64,000 nt of DNA from an uncultured bacterium (lineage in GTDB: Bacteria > Pseudomonadota > Alphaproteobacteria > Rhodospirillales > Rhodospirillaceae): positions 1 through 64,000 of the forward strand of contig CAISTS010000061.1 of assembly GCA_903888485.1 (NCBI GenBank), given 5' to 3'. The stretch's first letter is position 1; every line of letters begins with the position of its first letter. Shown piece by piece: positions 24,908-35,561 of this stretch. The position numbers were made by a program, and so were the translations under genes. Under the pieces are notes generated by a model, which made no database searches, was not told the origin of the DNA, and saw only the letters and a program-made list of their open reading frames with translations.

Positions 24908-25166
24908 GTGCGGCCTCCAACCTTGTCCTCAAAGGGTTCACGCATTGCCTTTAGTGTATACTCGAAACCATAAGACAGAAAAGAGGTGAGTTGGTTACAG
25001 TTTGGCCCGGCTGAGAGGCCTTCCGGCAGCGGGTTGCTATGTCTTTAGCCCCCTAGGTTTTTTGTAAGTCCCTGTATAAGATGCCAAAACGGTTGATAAA
25101 TCATTGTCAACCCAGGGTTATTCCCCTTCCTTCGAGTGGGCGGCAGGGGTGGGCACGGCCAAGCAC

Positions 25167-26912
25167 ATGCCGGGAAAAAAGAAAGCTGGGGCGAAGAAAT
25201 CCATAAAGCCGGTGGCGCTTTGGTCTTCCAGCCCGCTCGCGGGCATCACCGAATCGCTCGTATGCGACTGCCTCGGCGACACAATCACAGCGATCAACGG
25301 CAGCGGTCGCGCACTCCTTGGCTACAAGAGCAACGGAAAAGCCGGCCCCGTGGGCCGCGCACTGCCAAATCACCTGACCGATCCCGCCGGCAGGCCTCTC
25401 AAGAGCGTGGCGGCGCTCGCCAGAGGCCGCCAGCCCAAGCAACTTACCCTGACCTCCGGCGACCAAGCCGTCGCCGTGGAAGTCAGCGCGAAGATCCTTG
25501 GCGGCAATGGCGCCAAAGCTCGCACGCTCGTGGTGGCGCGGCCCACAGCTCCACCCGCGCCAACCAAAGCCGGCAAAAGCGCGCGCGGCGGGGCGAAAGC
25601 CGCGCCGACGCCGGCTGCGGCCCTCGCGTCCTCCCACCTCACGGCGCAAATCCTCGGCGCGACCTCTAACGGCATCGTAGCGCTCGACGTGCGCGGCAAC
25701 ATCATGCACGCCAATCCGGCCGCCGCGGACCTGCTCAACCGCGATGCGGGCGCCATGCAAGGCATGCCGGCCGAGCGCGCATTCGTCTACGGCAGCGGTC
25801 ACGAAAAAGCCGGCCTGCCCGTGCCCATCAAAGAGCAGCTCGCGAACGGGCCTTACTACGTCGATCAGGAAGTCCAGATCGCGCGTAGCGACGGCGAAAC
25901 CTTCGAAGCGGTCTACGTCATCGTTCCGCTGACTGAGAAAAAAGCGACCATCGGCTACGTCATCACCTTTCGCGACGTCACCCAACATCGCCGCGCCGAA
26001 GCCGAGATGCGCCTGGCGACGGTGGTGTTCGAACACAGCCCCGAGGGCATTATCGTCGCCGACGCCAAGGGGCGCGTCACCAAAACCAATCCGGCCTACA
26101 GCCGTATTACCAGCAGCCCCGCCTCGCAGGCCCTGGGCCGCCAGCTTGCCGAAATCCTGTTTGTCGGGTCCAAAGCGCCGTCCAGCGTGCTCGACATGCT
26201 GCAGGGCAGCGATCAGACGCAGTGGGAGCAATGGTGCAAGGCCGCCAACGGCCGGCGCTACGCCGCGCGCATCTCGGTGTCGGTGGTGCGCGACCACACC
26301 GGCAGCATCCAGCAATACGTTGCGATCATCGCCGACATCACGCAGCGCAAGCTCGATGAAGAGAAGATCATCTACCAGGCCAACTACGATCAGCTCACCA
26401 GCCTGCCCAACCGCACGCTGTTCATGGACCGCCTCACGCGATTGGTCCTCGAAAGCCGCCGCGCGAAAACCAGCATCGGCCTCATGTTCATCGATCTCGA
26501 CGGGTTCAAAGCGATCAACGACAACCTCGGCCACGATGCCGGCGACGAACTCCTCAAGGCCACGGCGCGGCGTCTCGAGAAATGCGTACGTGAAGCCGAT
26601 ACCGTGGCGCGCCTCGGTGGCGACGAATTCACGGTGATCATGCCGCTGATCGACAATTTCGACGCGGCCGGGTTCGTCGCGGCCCGTATCATCAAGTCGT
26701 TGACCGAGGTGTTCGATCTCGGCGGGCGCGACGGGCACGTGTCGGCCTCGATCGGCATCTCGCTTCTGCCGGCCCAGGCCAACAGCGCCGACGACCTCCT
26801 ACACAACGCCGATATCGCCATGTACCACGCCAAGCGGCAGGGGAAGGCCAATTACCAGTTCTACCGGCCCGAGCTCGAGGACATCGTCAAGATCAAGGAC
26901 CGGGAGATTTAG
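25167..26912 (+). CDS. PAS-PAS-GGDEF diguanylate cyclase
   Basis: Soluble sensor enzyme predicted to make c-di-GMP from two GTP. About 581 residues: a poorly conserved N-terminal PAS-like region (residues 30-130), a PAS domain (AQILGATSNGIVALD onward, about 165-285), a second PAS (FEHSPEGIIVADAKG, about 290-410), and an active GGDEF domain with FIDLDGFKAINDNLGHDAGDE and ARLGGDEFTVIMP. An inhibitory RxxD (READ) precedes GGDEF by five residues, so product inhibition is expected. The start is uncertain: ATG 25167 is used here, while TTG 25104 would extend it by 21 residues. Neither has a strong RBS. This is the only GGDEF protein here with all catalytic residues. Confidence 0.9.
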   Translation: MPGKKKAGAKKSIKPVALWSSSPLAGITESLVCDCLGDTITAINGSGRALLGYKSNGKAGPVGRALPNHLTDPAGRPLKSVAALARGRQPKQLTLTSGDQAVAVEVSAKILGGNGAKARTLVVARPTAPPAPTKAGKSARGGAKAAPTPAAALASSHLTAQILGATSNGIVALDVRGNIMHANPAAADLLNRDAGAMQGMPAERAFVYGSGHEKAGLPVPIKEQLANGPYYVDQEVQIARSDGETFEAVYVIVPLTEKKATIGYVITFRDVTQHRRAEAEMRLATVVFEHSPEGIIVADAKGRVTKTNPAYSRITSSPASQALGRQLAEILFVGSKAPSSVLDMLQGSDQTQWEQWCKAANGRRYAARISVSVVRDHTGSIQQYVAIIADITQRKLDEEKIIYQANYDQLTSLPNRTLFMDRLTRLVLESRRAKTSIGLMFIDLDGFKAINDNLGHDAGDELLKATARRLEKCVREADTVARLGGDEFTVIMPLIDNFDAAGFVAARIIKSLTEVFDLGGRDGHVSASIGISLLPAQANSADDLLHNADIAMYHAKRQGKANYQFYRPELEDIVKIKDREI

Positions 26913-27066
26913 CGCGCGGCGCACGAGATCTAGAGCCCCCCTCCGGTCGTTGCACCGGCGGGAATCCCCTTGCATTCCGGCCTCCCGTCCGCCAAAAGCA
27001 TCCTCATTCGCTGGGGCCGTTCGATGACTGCGCCGTGTGCGCTATGTCATTGATAAATATTGTGAA

Positions 27067-29055
27067 ATGTCAATGAATCACGCTGCCGCTTCCGTCTCTC
27101 ACGCCGCTATGGCCAACGCCATCCGTTTCCTGTCGGCCGATGCCGTGCAGAAGGCCAACTCCGGACATCCCGGCATGCCGATGGGCATGGCCGATGTCGC
27201 GACGGTGCTGTTCACCCGTTTCTTGAAGTTCGACGCCACGTCGCCCTACTGGCCGGATCGCGACCGCTTCGTGCTTTCGGCGGGCCACGGCTCGATGCTG
27301 CTCTACAGCCTGATGTACCTGACCGGCTATCCGGACATGCCGCTTGAGCAGATCAAGAATTTCCGCCAGCTCAACAGCCACACCGCTGGACATCCCGAAT
27401 ACCAGCACACCTCCGGCGCCGAGACGACGACGGGCCCGTTGGGTCAGGGCCTTGCGAACGCTGTCGGCATGGCGCTCGCCGAACGCATGCTGGCCGCGCG
27501 CTTCGGCGCGAACGTGGTTGAGCACACCACCTACGTCATCGCCGGCGACGGTTGCCTGATGGAAGGCATCAGCCATGAGGCGATCTCGCTGGCCGGACAC
27601 CTGAAGCTGAACAAGCTGATCGTGCTGTTCGACGACAACAAGATCAGCATCGACGGCCCGACCGAGCTTTCGGTCTCCGACGATCAGCGCAAACGTTTTG
27701 AAGCTTCGGGTTGGAACACTTGGGCCGTGGACGGTCACGATCCGGAGGCCATCGCGCGCGCCATCGGCGACGCGCAGAAGAGCGACAAACCGGCGATGAT
27801 CGCGTGCCGCACCATAATCGGTTACGGCGCGCCGAAACTGGCGGGCACCGCCAAGACACATGGCTCTCCTTTGGGTGCCGAGGAACTCACCGGTGCGCGC
27901 GCCAAGCTTGCGTGGGCGCACGAACCCTTTGTCGTGCCCGATGATGTTCTGGGCGCCTGGCGTGCCGCCGGGATGCGCGGCCAGGCGGCGCACGCCGCCT
28001 GGGTCGAGCGCGTCAAAGCCATGGGCGAGAGACAAGCTGAATTCCTGCGCGTGATCGCTTGCGAACTGCCGCAGGGCTGGGAACAGGCGATTACCGCGCT
28101 GAAGAAGAAGACCTCGGCCGAAGCGCCGAAGGTGGCGACGCGCCAGTCGTCCGAGACCGTGCTCAACGCCCTTGCGCCGGTGATCCCCGAGCTGATCGGT
28201 GGCTCGGCCGATCTCACGGGCTCGAACAACACCAAAGCTGCGGGCATGGCGCCGGTCACCGCGCGCGACTACGGCGGGCGCTATATTTACTACGGCGTGC
28301 GCGAACACGGCATGGCCGCCGCCATGAACGGCATGGCGCTGCATGGCGGTTTCATTCCTTACGGCGGCACTTTCCTGGTGTTCACCGACTACTGCCGCCC
28401 GTCCATTCGCTTATCGGCGCTGATGAGCCAGCGCGTGATCTACGTCATGACCCACGACTCGATCGGTCTGGGTGAAGACGGGCCGACGCACCAGCCGGTC
28501 GAACACCTGGCGGCGCTACGTGCGATTCCCAACCTTTACGTCATGCGCCCCTGCGATACGGTCGAGACGGCGGAGTGTTGGGAGCTGGCGCTCAGGGCGA
28601 CGCGTCCCTCAGTGCTCGCGCTCACACGCCAAGGGTTGCCGACGCTGCGCACCGAGCACCGCGACGCCAACCTGTGCGCCATGGGCGGCTACGTACTCGC
28701 CGAAGCCGAAGGCAAACGCCAGGCCACGATCCTTGCGACCGGCTCGGAAGTCTCCCTCGCCATCGAAGCGCGGGCCAAGCTGAAGGCCGAAGGCATCAAT
28801 GCCGCGGTGATCTCGCTGCCGTGCTGGGAGCTGTTCGACGCGCAGCCCGAGAGCTACCGCAAGGCCGTTCTGGGCGATGTGCCCCGCGTCGCCATCGAGG
28901 CTGCGACCGGCTTCGGTTGGCAGAAGTATCTCGGAGAAAAGGGCGCGTTCGTCGGCATGACGGGCTTCGGCGCCTCGGCGCCGGCGCCGGAACTCTACAA
29001 GCACTTCGGCATCACGGCCGACGCGGTTGTCGCCAGCGTCAAAGCCCGGATCTAG
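27067..29055 (+). CDS. tkt: Transketolase
   Basis: Thiamine-diphosphate enzyme of the pentose phosphate and Calvin pathways that transfers two-carbon units between sugars. About 662 residues, standard for the family (660-670). The first domain has [10 protein letters not shown] and the ThDP/metal motif [13 protein letters not shown]...DDNKIS. The pyrimidine domain has [17 protein letters not shown], and the C-terminal domain ends with [15 protein letters not shown]. Starts at ATG 27067, or at 27073; an upstream GTG at 27037 is less likely. Followed two bases later by ribulose-phosphate epimerase, so it forms an operon with the next two genes. Confidence 0.96.
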   Translation: MSMNHAAASVSHAAMANAIRFLSADAVQKANSGHPGMPMGMADVATVLFTRFLKFDATSPYWPDRDRFVLSAGHGSMLLYSLMYLTGYPDMPLEQIKNFRQLNSHTAGHPEYQHTSGAETTTGPLGQGLANAVGMALAERMLAARFGANVVEHTTYVIAGDGCLMEGISHEAISLAGHLKLNKLIVLFDDNKISIDGPTELSVSDDQRKRFEASGWNTWAVDGHDPEAIARAIGDAQKSDKPAMIACRTIIGYGAPKLAGTAKTHGSPLGAEELTGARAKLAWAHEPFVVPDDVLGAWRAAGMRGQAAHAAWVERVKAMGERQAEFLRVIACELPQGWEQAITALKKKTSAEAPKVATRQSSETVLNALAPVIPELIGGSADLTGSNNTKAAGMAPVTARDYGGRYIYYGVREHGMAAAMNGMALHGGFIPYGGTFLVFTDYCRPSIRLSALMSQRVIYVMTHDSIGLGEDGPTHQPVEHLAALRAIPNLYVMRPCDTVETAECWELALRATRPSVLALTRQGLPTLRTEHRDANLCAMGGYVLAEAEGKRQATILATGSEVSLAIEARAKLKAEGINAAVISLPCWELFDAQPESYRKAVLGDVPRVAIEAATGFGWQKYLGEKGAFVGMTGFGASAPAPELYKHFGITADAVVASVKARI

Positions 29056-29057
29056 TC

Positions 29058-29696
29058 ATGGTGAAAATCGCCCCCAGCATCCTCTCCGCCGACTTCGCCA
29101 GGTTGGGCGAAGAGGTGCGGGCGGTGGACGCCGCGGGCGCCGATTACATCCACGTCGACGTCATGGACGGGCATTTCGTGCCCAACCTGACGATCGGGCC
29201 GGTGGTGGTCAAAGCGTTGCGTCCGCACACCAAGAAGACCCTCGACGTGCATCTCATGATCCAACCGGTCGATCCTTATATCGCTGCGTTTGCCGACGCC
29301 GGTTCCGACATCATCACCGTTCACGCCGAAGCGGGCCCGCATCTCGACCGCTCGCTACAAGTGATCAAAGGGCTCGGCAAGAAGGCCGGCGTGTCGCTGA
29401 ACCCGTCCACTCCCGAAAGCGCCATCGCCTATGTGCTTGATAAGATCGACCTGGTCCTGGTGATGTCGGTCAACCCCGGCTTCGGCGGGCAGTCGTTCAT
29501 CGCGGCGCAGGTGGAGAAGATCAAGAGGCTGAAGCAGATGATCGGCGCGCGCGCCATCGAGATTGAAGTGGATGGCGGCATCAATGCCGAGACCGCCAAG
29601 ACCGTGATTGCGGCCGGCGCGAGCGTACTCGTGGCCGGCACGGCCGTGTTCGGCACCAAGGACTACGCGGGGAATATCGCGAAGCTCAGGGGATGA
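29058..29696 (+). CDS. rpe: Ribulose-phosphate 3-epimerase
   Basis: Interconverts ribulose-5-phosphate and xylulose-5-phosphate, the substrate of the transketolase encoded just upstream. 212-residue TIM barrel with APSILSADF, metal ligands in [14 protein letters not shown] and DVHLMI, the flexible loop [12 protein letters not shown] and the second catalytic aspartate in EVDGGIN. The ATG lies two bases after the tkt stop. Its own stop overlaps the SelO start (ATGA), indicating translational coupling. Confidence 0.96.
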   Translation: MVKIAPSILSADFARLGEEVRAVDAAGADYIHVDVMDGHFVPNLTIGPVVVKALRPHTKKTLDVHLMIQPVDPYIAAFADAGSDIITVHAEAGPHLDRSLQVIKGLGKKAGVSLNPSTPESAIAYVLDKIDLVLVMSVNPGFGGQSFIAAQVEKIKRLKQMIGARAIEIEVDGGINAETAKTVIAAGASVLVAGTAVFGTKDYAGNIAKLRG

Positions 29697-31177
29697 GCGA
29701 AGCGTCCCCGTTCCCCTTCGACAACAGCTACGCACGCCTGCCGGACCGCTTCTTCGCGCGCACGCTGCCAACGCCGGTGAAGGCGCCCCAGCTCATCAAG
29801 CTCAATGAAGCTCTTGCGCGCCACCTCGGGCTCGATCCCGAGAGTCTGAAATCTCCAGAAGGTATTGCGATCCTCGCCGGCAACGCGGTGCCCGAGAATG
29901 CCACGCCGCTTGCCATGACTTATGCCGGTCACCAGTTCGCGAGTTTTGTACCGCAGCTTGGCGACGGGCGCGCGATCTTGCTGGGCGAAGTGATCGACCG
30001 GGATGGCGTGCGGCGCGACATCCAGCTCAAGGGTTCGGGCCCGACGCCGTTCTCGCGCCGGGGCGATGGCCGCGCCGCGCTGGGGCCGGTCTTGCGCGAG
30101 TACATTCTCAGCGAAGCCATGTGGGCTCTGGGGGTGCCGACGACGCGTGCGCTCGCGGCGGTGACGACCGGCGAATATGTTTTCCGCGACGAAGCCCTGC
30201 CGGGGGCGGTCTTCACGCGTGTCGCGTCCAGCCATATCCGTGTCGGCACATTCCAATTCTTCGCGGCGCGCGGCGACAAGGAAGCTGTGCAGCACCTGGC
30301 CGACCACGTCATCGCCCGCCACTACCCCGAAGCACGGGATGCCAACAATCCGTACGTCGCTCTGCTCGAAAGCGTGATTGCGCGCCAAGCGGCGCTGATT
30401 GCCCAGTGGCTGAACATCGGCTTTATCCATGGCGTGATGAATACCGACAACATGACGGTGTCGGGCGAGACCATCGACTATGGTCCCTGCGCCTTCATGG
30501 ATTTCTATCATCCTGAAACGGTCTACAGCTCCATCGATGCGCGCGGGCGTTACGCCTTTCAGAATCAGCCGGGTATAGCGCAATGGAATTTGGTTCGCCT
30601 TGCCGAAACCCTGCTGCCGCTGCTCGCCGAGAATGAAGACACCGCGGTGAAACTCGCCCAGGCGTCGCTGGAGACCTTCGCGCAAGCTTTCGAAGCCGCC
30701 TACGCGGCGGGGCTGCGCGCGAAGCTGGGCTTTGTCACCGTGCGGCCCGGCGACGAAACCCTCGCGCAGGAGCTGCTCGCGTGCATGGCCGCGGGCAATG
30801 CCGACTTCACCCTGACGTTTCGCGGTCTGTGCGATGCTGCCGCAGATGCGCGCCATGACGCCACCGTGGGTTCGCTCTTCTCCGATCCGGCGGCTTTTGA
30901 TGTGTGGGCCGCCCGCTGGCGCGCGCGTTTAGCCGAAGAGGGCGCTGATTCAGAAGCGCGCCGCGCCGCCATGCGCAGTGTCAATCCGGCTTTCATCCCG
31001 CGTAACCACCTCGTCGCCGAGGTCATCGACGCTGCGGAGAAGAACAGCGACTTCGCGCCGTTCGAACGCCTCGTACAGGTGCTGGCGCGCCCCTATGACG
31101 ATCAACCGGACGCGGCGCGCTACACGCGCCCGCCGGCGCCCCATGAAGTGGTGGAGAAGACGTTCTGCGGAACGTGA
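29693..31177 (+). CDS. selO: Protein adenylyltransferase SelO (YdiU family)
   Basis: Pseudokinase-fold enzyme that transfers AMP to Ser/Thr/Tyr of target proteins; in E. coli it is linked to redox homeostasis. 494 residues, within the family range. Family blocks include [51 protein letters not shown] and [19 protein letters not shown], with the metal-binding NxxN and DYGP aspartate. The protein ends with the conserved C-terminal cysteine in KTFCGT. It overlaps rpe by 4 bp (ATGA). SelO genes occur in diverse contexts, so the rpe link may be opportunistic or reflect shared redox metabolism. Confidence 0.95.
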   Translation: MSEASPFPFDNSYARLPDRFFARTLPTPVKAPQLIKLNEALARHLGLDPESLKSPEGIAILAGNAVPENATPLAMTYAGHQFASFVPQLGDGRAILLGEVIDRDGVRRDIQLKGSGPTPFSRRGDGRAALGPVLREYILSEAMWALGVPTTRALAAVTTGEYVFRDEALPGAVFTRVASSHIRVGTFQFFAARGDKEAVQHLADHVIARHYPEARDANNPYVALLESVIARQAALIAQWLNIGFIHGVMNTDNMTVSGETIDYGPCAFMDFYHPETVYSSIDARGRYAFQNQPGIAQWNLVRLAETLLPLLAENEDTAVKLAQASLETFAQAFEAAYAAGLRAKLGFVTVRPGDETLAQELLACMAAGNADFTLTFRGLCDAAADARHDATVGSLFSDPAAFDVWAARWRARLAEEGADSEARRAAMRSVNPAFIPRNHLVAEVIDAAEKNSDFAPFERLVQVLARPYDDQPDAARYTRPPAPHEVVEKTFCGT

Positions 31178-31181
31178 GCGC

Positions 31182-31640
31182 TTACTTGCCGCGCTTCCAC
31201 GCCAGCACGGTATACGCCATCGACCCATCGGGGCGCTTCGAGCCCGGCAGAACGGTGAGCGCGAGGGTATCGCCCTTAAGGTCGACGAGGCGCTCGCGGT
31301 CGACGCCCTTGGGTGAGCCGTTCACGGTGGCGTCGAGCTGGTAGACCATCTTGCCGGCATCGATCACGCGGTAGGGCCCGGTGAAGGCGAGGTACGCCTT
31401 GGCCGTCTCGCTGGCGTTCTCCGCCGTGCGCGTTGAAGTGACGACGATCATCAGGCGGCCCTCGGGCGTGAAGATGATGGAGCCCTCAGGTTTGGCGCCG
31501 TACGCCTCGGCGGGTTCACGCACGCCGTTCACGTCGCGGTAGATGCCCGTCAGGTTCCACGTGCCCACGATGGGAGAGTCCGCAGCCACAGCCGCGGTGG
31601 AAAACAAAAGCCCAAGCGCCAGACTCGACAAGATTTTCAC
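31182..31640 (-). CDS. Exported lipocalin-like protein
   Basis: 152 residues with a clear signal peptide (about 1-19, LALGLLFSTAAVAA). The mature chain begins SPIVGTWNLTGIYRDVNG, the GTW lipocalin-like opening, followed by alternating strands (EGSIIFTPEGRLMIVV, KMVYQLDATVNG) and a final YTVLAWKR. This fits a single small beta-barrel domain of the lipocalin-like type, predicted periplasmic. Convergent with selO, with only 4 bp between stops, and divergent from pstS. Ligand unknown. Confidence 0.8.
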   Translation of the reverse strand: MKILSSLALGLLFSTAAVAADSPIVGTWNLTGIYRDVNGVREPAEAYGAKPEGSIIFTPEGRLMIVVTSTRTAENASETAKAYLAFTGPYRVIDAGKMVYQLDATVNGSPKGVDRERLVDLKGDTLALTVLPGSKRPDGSMAYTVLAWKRGK

Positions 31641-31908
31641 GTTATTCGCCCTCCCAATGGATCGCGGAAATATGACACTTCCACGATGCGGCTGTGCGGT
31701 GCCAGGTTATTGTCTTCTACGTCGCATCTTAGTGAAATCCGACGCCGCACATTTATCATTTAAAAACAACATCTTATTAAAAAATGCGGGCGGAATTCCC
31801 CACCGCTCAGACCGTAATAAAAATGCAACAAATCAGTCACAAAAGGTATGGTGTCTGGCGGTATTGATGGCGTGTTCCGGGGCCATTTTTCCCTCATGGA
31901 GAACGCCG

Positions 31909-32877
31909 ATGCTGAAGAAATTTGTGAGTGCTGCTGCGGTCATGGGCGCGCTGACGACAAGCGCGCTCGCGCTCGATGTCGATCCTGCGCTCAAGGATTA
32001 CAAGAAGTTGTCCGGCGTCGAAGGCAGCATGAAGTCGGTCGGCTCCGACACCCTCAACAATGTCATGGCCTTGTGGGCCGAGGGTTTCAAGAAAGAATAC
32101 CCGAGCGTCAAGATCGAGGTTGAAGGCAAGGGCTCGGGCACGGCGCCGCCGGCGCTGATCGGCGGGACCGCGCAGTTCGGTCCGATGTCGCGGCCGATGA
32201 AGAGCGGCGAGATCGACGACTTCGAGAAGAAGTATGGCTACAAACCCGCCGCCCTGCGCGTCGCCGTCGATGCCCTCGCGGTGTTCGTCAACAAGGACAA
32301 TCCGATCAAGTGCCTCAGCATCGCCCAGATCGATGCGATGTTCTCCAAGACCCGCAAGCGCGGTGGCAAAGCCGACATCAAGACCTGGGGCGACCTGGGG
32401 CTGACGGGCGAATGGGCGAGCAAGCCGATTTCGCTGTACGGCCGCAACTCGGCCTCCGGCACCTACGGCTACTTCAAGGAAGCCGCCATGGGCGACGGCG
32501 ATTTCAAGGACAGCGTGAAGGAACAGCCGGGCTCGTCGGCGGTGGTGCAGGGCATCGCTTCGGATAAATACGCGATCGGTTATTCCGGCGTCGGCTACAA
32601 AACCGCCGATGTCCGCATCGTGCCGCTCTCGTCGAAGGACGGCGGCACCTGCTTCGACGCCAGCGCCGACAATGCGTATGCGGGCGACTATCCGATCACC
32701 CGCTTCATCTACATGTACATGAACGCCAAGCCCGGCACGAAGGTTGATCCGCTGCGTGCGGAGTTCTCAAAATACGTGCTGTCGAAACAAGGGCAGATGG
32801 GCGTGATCAAGGACGGCTTCTATCCGATCCCCTCGGCCATCGCCTCTCAGGATTTGAAAACCATAGGAGCTGAGTAG
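31909..32877 (+). CDS. pstS: Phosphate ABC transporter substrate-binding protein PstS
   Basis: Periplasmic phosphate-binding protein of the high-affinity Pst uptake system. 322 residues. The signal peptide (about 1-22, MGALTTSALAL) precedes a two-lobe binding protein with phosphate-contact motifs VGSDTLNN, GKGSGTAPPALIGGTAQFG and YGRNSASGTYGYFKE. It starts at ATG 31909 with GGAG just upstream; the frame is open further 5' but without coding signal. It belongs to the PstS form found with long-chain PstC. The 270 bp upstream are AT-rich, as expected for a regulated promoter, but I cannot make out a convincing Pho box. Confidence 0.95.
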   Translation: MLKKFVSAAAVMGALTTSALALDVDPALKDYKKLSGVEGSMKSVGSDTLNNVMALWAEGFKKEYPSVKIEVEGKGSGTAPPALIGGTAQFGPMSRPMKSGEIDDFEKKYGYKPAALRVAVDALAVFVNKDNPIKCLSIAQIDAMFSKTRKRGGKADIKTWGDLGLTGEWASKPISLYGRNSASGTYGYFKEAAMGDGDFKDSVKEQPGSSAVVQGIASDKYAIGYSGVGYKTADVRIVPLSSKDGGTCFDASADNAYAGDYPITRFIYMYMNAKPGTKVDPLRAEFSKYVLSKQGQMGVIKDGFYPIPSAIASQDLKTIGAE

Positions 32878-32912
32878 TTCGTACGCCGCGCCGGCGTATT
32901 GACCGGAATTCG

Positions 32913-35552
32913 ATGAACGTTCCTGCTGAACCAGTTGTTGTTCAAGAAAGCACCGCAGCGCAGCGTCCGCGGCGCTCGATGAAGACTGCGCGCTCGGTCA
33001 TCTTGGCCGACAAGGTGGCCGACTGGACGATCCGCATCGGCGGCCTCGGCGTCATTGCCGCCGTGTTCGGTATCATGTTGTTCCTCACGCTCGTGGTCGT
33101 ACCGCTGTTCACCGGCGCTTCGGTCGAGCGCTCCGCGGTGACCGCCGAGCCTTCGGGCGGCGCACGTCCGCTGATGGATGTCATCGACGAGTACAAGACC
33201 ATCAGCGTCTCCATCGATGCGGTCGGCGCGGCGCACGCTTTCCACATCGCCACCGGCACGGCGCTCGAGATGCCGGCCTATGATCTCGGACTTTCTGACG
33301 GCAAGGCCTTGACGGCCTTCGCCCGCACCTTAAATGGAAGAGATATCGCGTTCGGTTTTTCCGACGGCACGTTGCGGCTTGGCAGCGTCAAAGTCGGAGG
33401 CTCTGTGATCAATACGGCGGATGTACCCGGTGATCTCAGACGCCTAACCGATGCGGACGCGACCGACGGCCGCGCCATTTTCACCACCGTAAGCGCCGAT
33501 CAAACACGACGCGTTTCCGTCGACATAGAACTTGGCGAGCCGCAGCAGGTCGCGCCGGCGGGCACGGCGATTGTCGCCGCGGATTACCGCATGGGCGGGG
33601 CCGCCGAGCGCCCTACCGTATCGCTGGTCAGCGTCGATGCCGCCGGCGTCGGCCGTGTGAGCCGCACCGAGTCAAAGACCAACATGCTGACGGGCGCGAC
33701 CACCACGTCGCTCACCTCGTCCGAACTACCCGGCCTGCCGACCGGCGTGGTGGTGCGCAACGTGCTGATGACCGACAAGGCCGACCAGGTGTATGTCGTC
33801 GAGGCGGGCGGCACGGTCTACCGCTATGACACGCGCGCGTTCGATGCGCCGGTGCTGGCCGAAACCACCGATCTGCTGCCGGGCGATGTGACCGTCGGTG
33901 CGATCAAGTTCCTGATTGGCGAGCAATCGCTCGTTGTTGCCGGTTCCGATGGCAGCGTCGGCGTCTACTTCCGCCTGCAGATCCCCGAAGCCAAGACGGC
34001 TGACGGCTATATCCTCACGCGCGCTCATACCCTCGCGCCGCACGGCGCCGGCGTCGTGGCGATAGACGCGAGCCAGCGCGGCAAGATGTTCCTGACCGCC
34101 GATGCCAACGGCGAAATCTGGCTGCGCCACTCGACCAGCGAACAGGTACTCCTGAAACTCAAGCCCGACGGCAAAGTGACCTACCGCGCGCTGGCCTTCG
34201 CGCCGCGCGAGAACGGCGTACTGGCGATTTCCGACGACAACAAGGTTTACACCTGGGATATCGCGGCGCCCCACCCCGAGACCACACTGGGCACGATCTT
34301 CGGCAAGGTCTGGTACGAGGGTTACCCCGCGCCGGAATACACGTGGCAGTCGTCATCTGGCACCGACGCCTTTGAGCCGAAATTCTCGCTGGTGCCGCTG
34401 ATCTTCGGCACCATCAAAGCGACGCTCTATTCGCTGCTGTTCGCCATTCCCATCGCGCTGGGCGCCGCGATCTACACCTCCGAGTTCGTTCACCCTCGCG
34501 TGCGCGCCGTGGTCAAGCCGACCATGGAACTGATGGCCTCGCTGCCCTCGGTGGTGCTGGGCTTCATCGCCGCCTTGATCCTCGCGCCCATCGTCGAGAC
34601 ATGGCTCGCGGCGATCGTTCTGGCCTTCGTTGTGATCCCGACGGGATTGTTCCTCAGCGCCTATCTTTGGCAGCTTCTGCCGGCGCCTCTGGCGCTGCGT
34701 TTCGGCGGGGTGCCGAAGTTCGTGCTGATCTTCGTCACGATCACCGTCTTCACCTATCTCGCCGTCCTGGCGTCGCCGGTCTTTGAGTCCGTGTTCTTCG
34801 GCGGAGATCTCAAAGCCTGGGCCAACGGCACGGTTGGGACGTCCGAGCCCTTCACGGCGCTCATGTCATTCCCCTTCATCTTTCTTGTGATCTTCTTCAG
34901 CAGCAAGGCGTTCGTCGGCCGCACTTTCGGGCACCTTCTGCGGGGCGCGGACCGCACGAAAGCCGGCCTGGCCGATTTCGCGACCTGGCTCGCGATGGTC
35001 GTGCTGGCTGGAGTTATCAGCTACGCGCTCGCGCTGGTGTTCGTGGGTTTGGGCGTCGATCCGCGCGGTGGTATTGTCGATACTTACGTTCAGCGCAACA
35101 CGCTGGTGGTCGGCTTCGCCATGGGCTTTGCGGTCATTCCGATCATTTACACCATATCCGAAGACGCGCTGAACACGGTTCCAGAACACCTGCGCGCCGC
35201 GAGCCTGGCCTGCGGCGCCACGTCCTGGCAGACGGCCGTCAGCGTCATCATGCCGACAGCAATGAGCGGTATTTTCTCGGCCATCATGGTGGGCATGGGC
35301 CGCGCCGTGGGCGAAACCATGATCGTGGTCATGGCGGCAGGCAACACACCGTTGATGGAATGGAACATCTTCAACGGCTTGCGCGCCTTATCGGCCAATA
35401 TCGCCGTCGAGCTACCTGAGGCGGTGCGCGATTCAACGCTCTATCGCATGCTGTTCCTCGCGGCTCTCACGCTGTTCGTGATCACGTTCATCGTCAACAC
35501 CTTCGCCGAGGTCGTGCGCCAGCGGTTCCGCAAACGCACGGCTCAAATGTAG
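32913..35552 (+). CDS. pstC: Phosphate ABC transporter permease PstC, long form
   Basis: Membrane subunit of the Pst phosphate importer. 879 residues against about 320 in E. coli. The extension is a periplasmic domain of about 400 residues between the first membrane helix (near 40-65) and the permease core. The domain is rich in beta strands with repeated GxDGSV / ANGEIWLRHS / DNKVYTWDI segments, suggesting a beta-propeller. The core (from about 490) has the usual LMASLPSVVLGF loop, the EAA-type PEHLRAASLACGATSWQTAVSV motif and GMGRAVGETM. Long PstC proteins paired with long PstA occur in several proteobacteria. Start ATG 32913, 35 bp after pstS. Confidence 0.94.
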   Translation: MNVPAEPVVVQESTAAQRPRRSMKTARSVILADKVADWTIRIGGLGVIAAVFGIMLFLTLVVVPLFTGASVERSAVTAEPSGGARPLMDVIDEYKTISVSIDAVGAAHAFHIATGTALEMPAYDLGLSDGKALTAFARTLNGRDIAFGFSDGTLRLGSVKVGGSVINTADVPGDLRRLTDADATDGRAIFTTVSADQTRRVSVDIELGEPQQVAPAGTAIVAADYRMGGAAERPTVSLVSVDAAGVGRVSRTESKTNMLTGATTTSLTSSELPGLPTGVVVRNVLMTDKADQVYVVEAGGTVYRYDTRAFDAPVLAETTDLLPGDVTVGAIKFLIGEQSLVVAGSDGSVGVYFRLQIPEAKTADGYILTRAHTLAPHGAGVVAIDASQRGKMFLTADANGEIWLRHSTSEQVLLKLKPDGKVTYRALAFAPRENGVLAISDDNKVYTWDIAAPHPETTLGTIFGKVWYEGYPAPEYTWQSSSGTDAFEPKFSLVPLIFGTIKATLYSLLFAIPIALGAAIYTSEFVHPRVRAVVKPTMELMASLPSVVLGFIAALILAPIVETWLAAIVLAFVVIPTGLFLSAYLWQLLPAPLALRFGGVPKFVLIFVTITVFTYLAVLASPVFESVFFGGDLKAWANGTVGTSEPFTALMSFPFIFLVIFFSSKAFVGRTFGHLLRGADRTKAGLADFATWLAMVVLAGVISYALALVFVGLGVDPRGGIVDTYVQRNTLVVGFAMGFAVIPIIYTISEDALNTVPEHLRAASLACGATSWQTAVSVIMPTAMSGIFSAIMVGMGRAVGETMIVVMAAGNTPLMEWNIFNGLRALSANIAVELPEAVRDSTLYRMLFLAALTLFVITFIVNTFAEVVRQRFRKRTAQM

Positions 35553-35561
35553 GGGGATGAG

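Noticed and set aside
24961-25100. Riboswitch (c-di-GMP type) upstream of the PAS-GGDEF gene
   Set aside because: No conserved riboswitch core seen; only a pyrimidine-rich stretch and a short T-run.
25107-26738. 543-codon minus-strand frame opposite the PAS-GGDEF gene
   Set aside because: The plus strand has unmistakable PAS and GGDEF motifs. The antisense frame matches nothing.
31641-31908. Possible Pho box upstream of pstS
   Set aside because: Only a single TGTCAT-like half-site in the wrong orientation; no pair of 7-bp repeats at 11-bp spacing.
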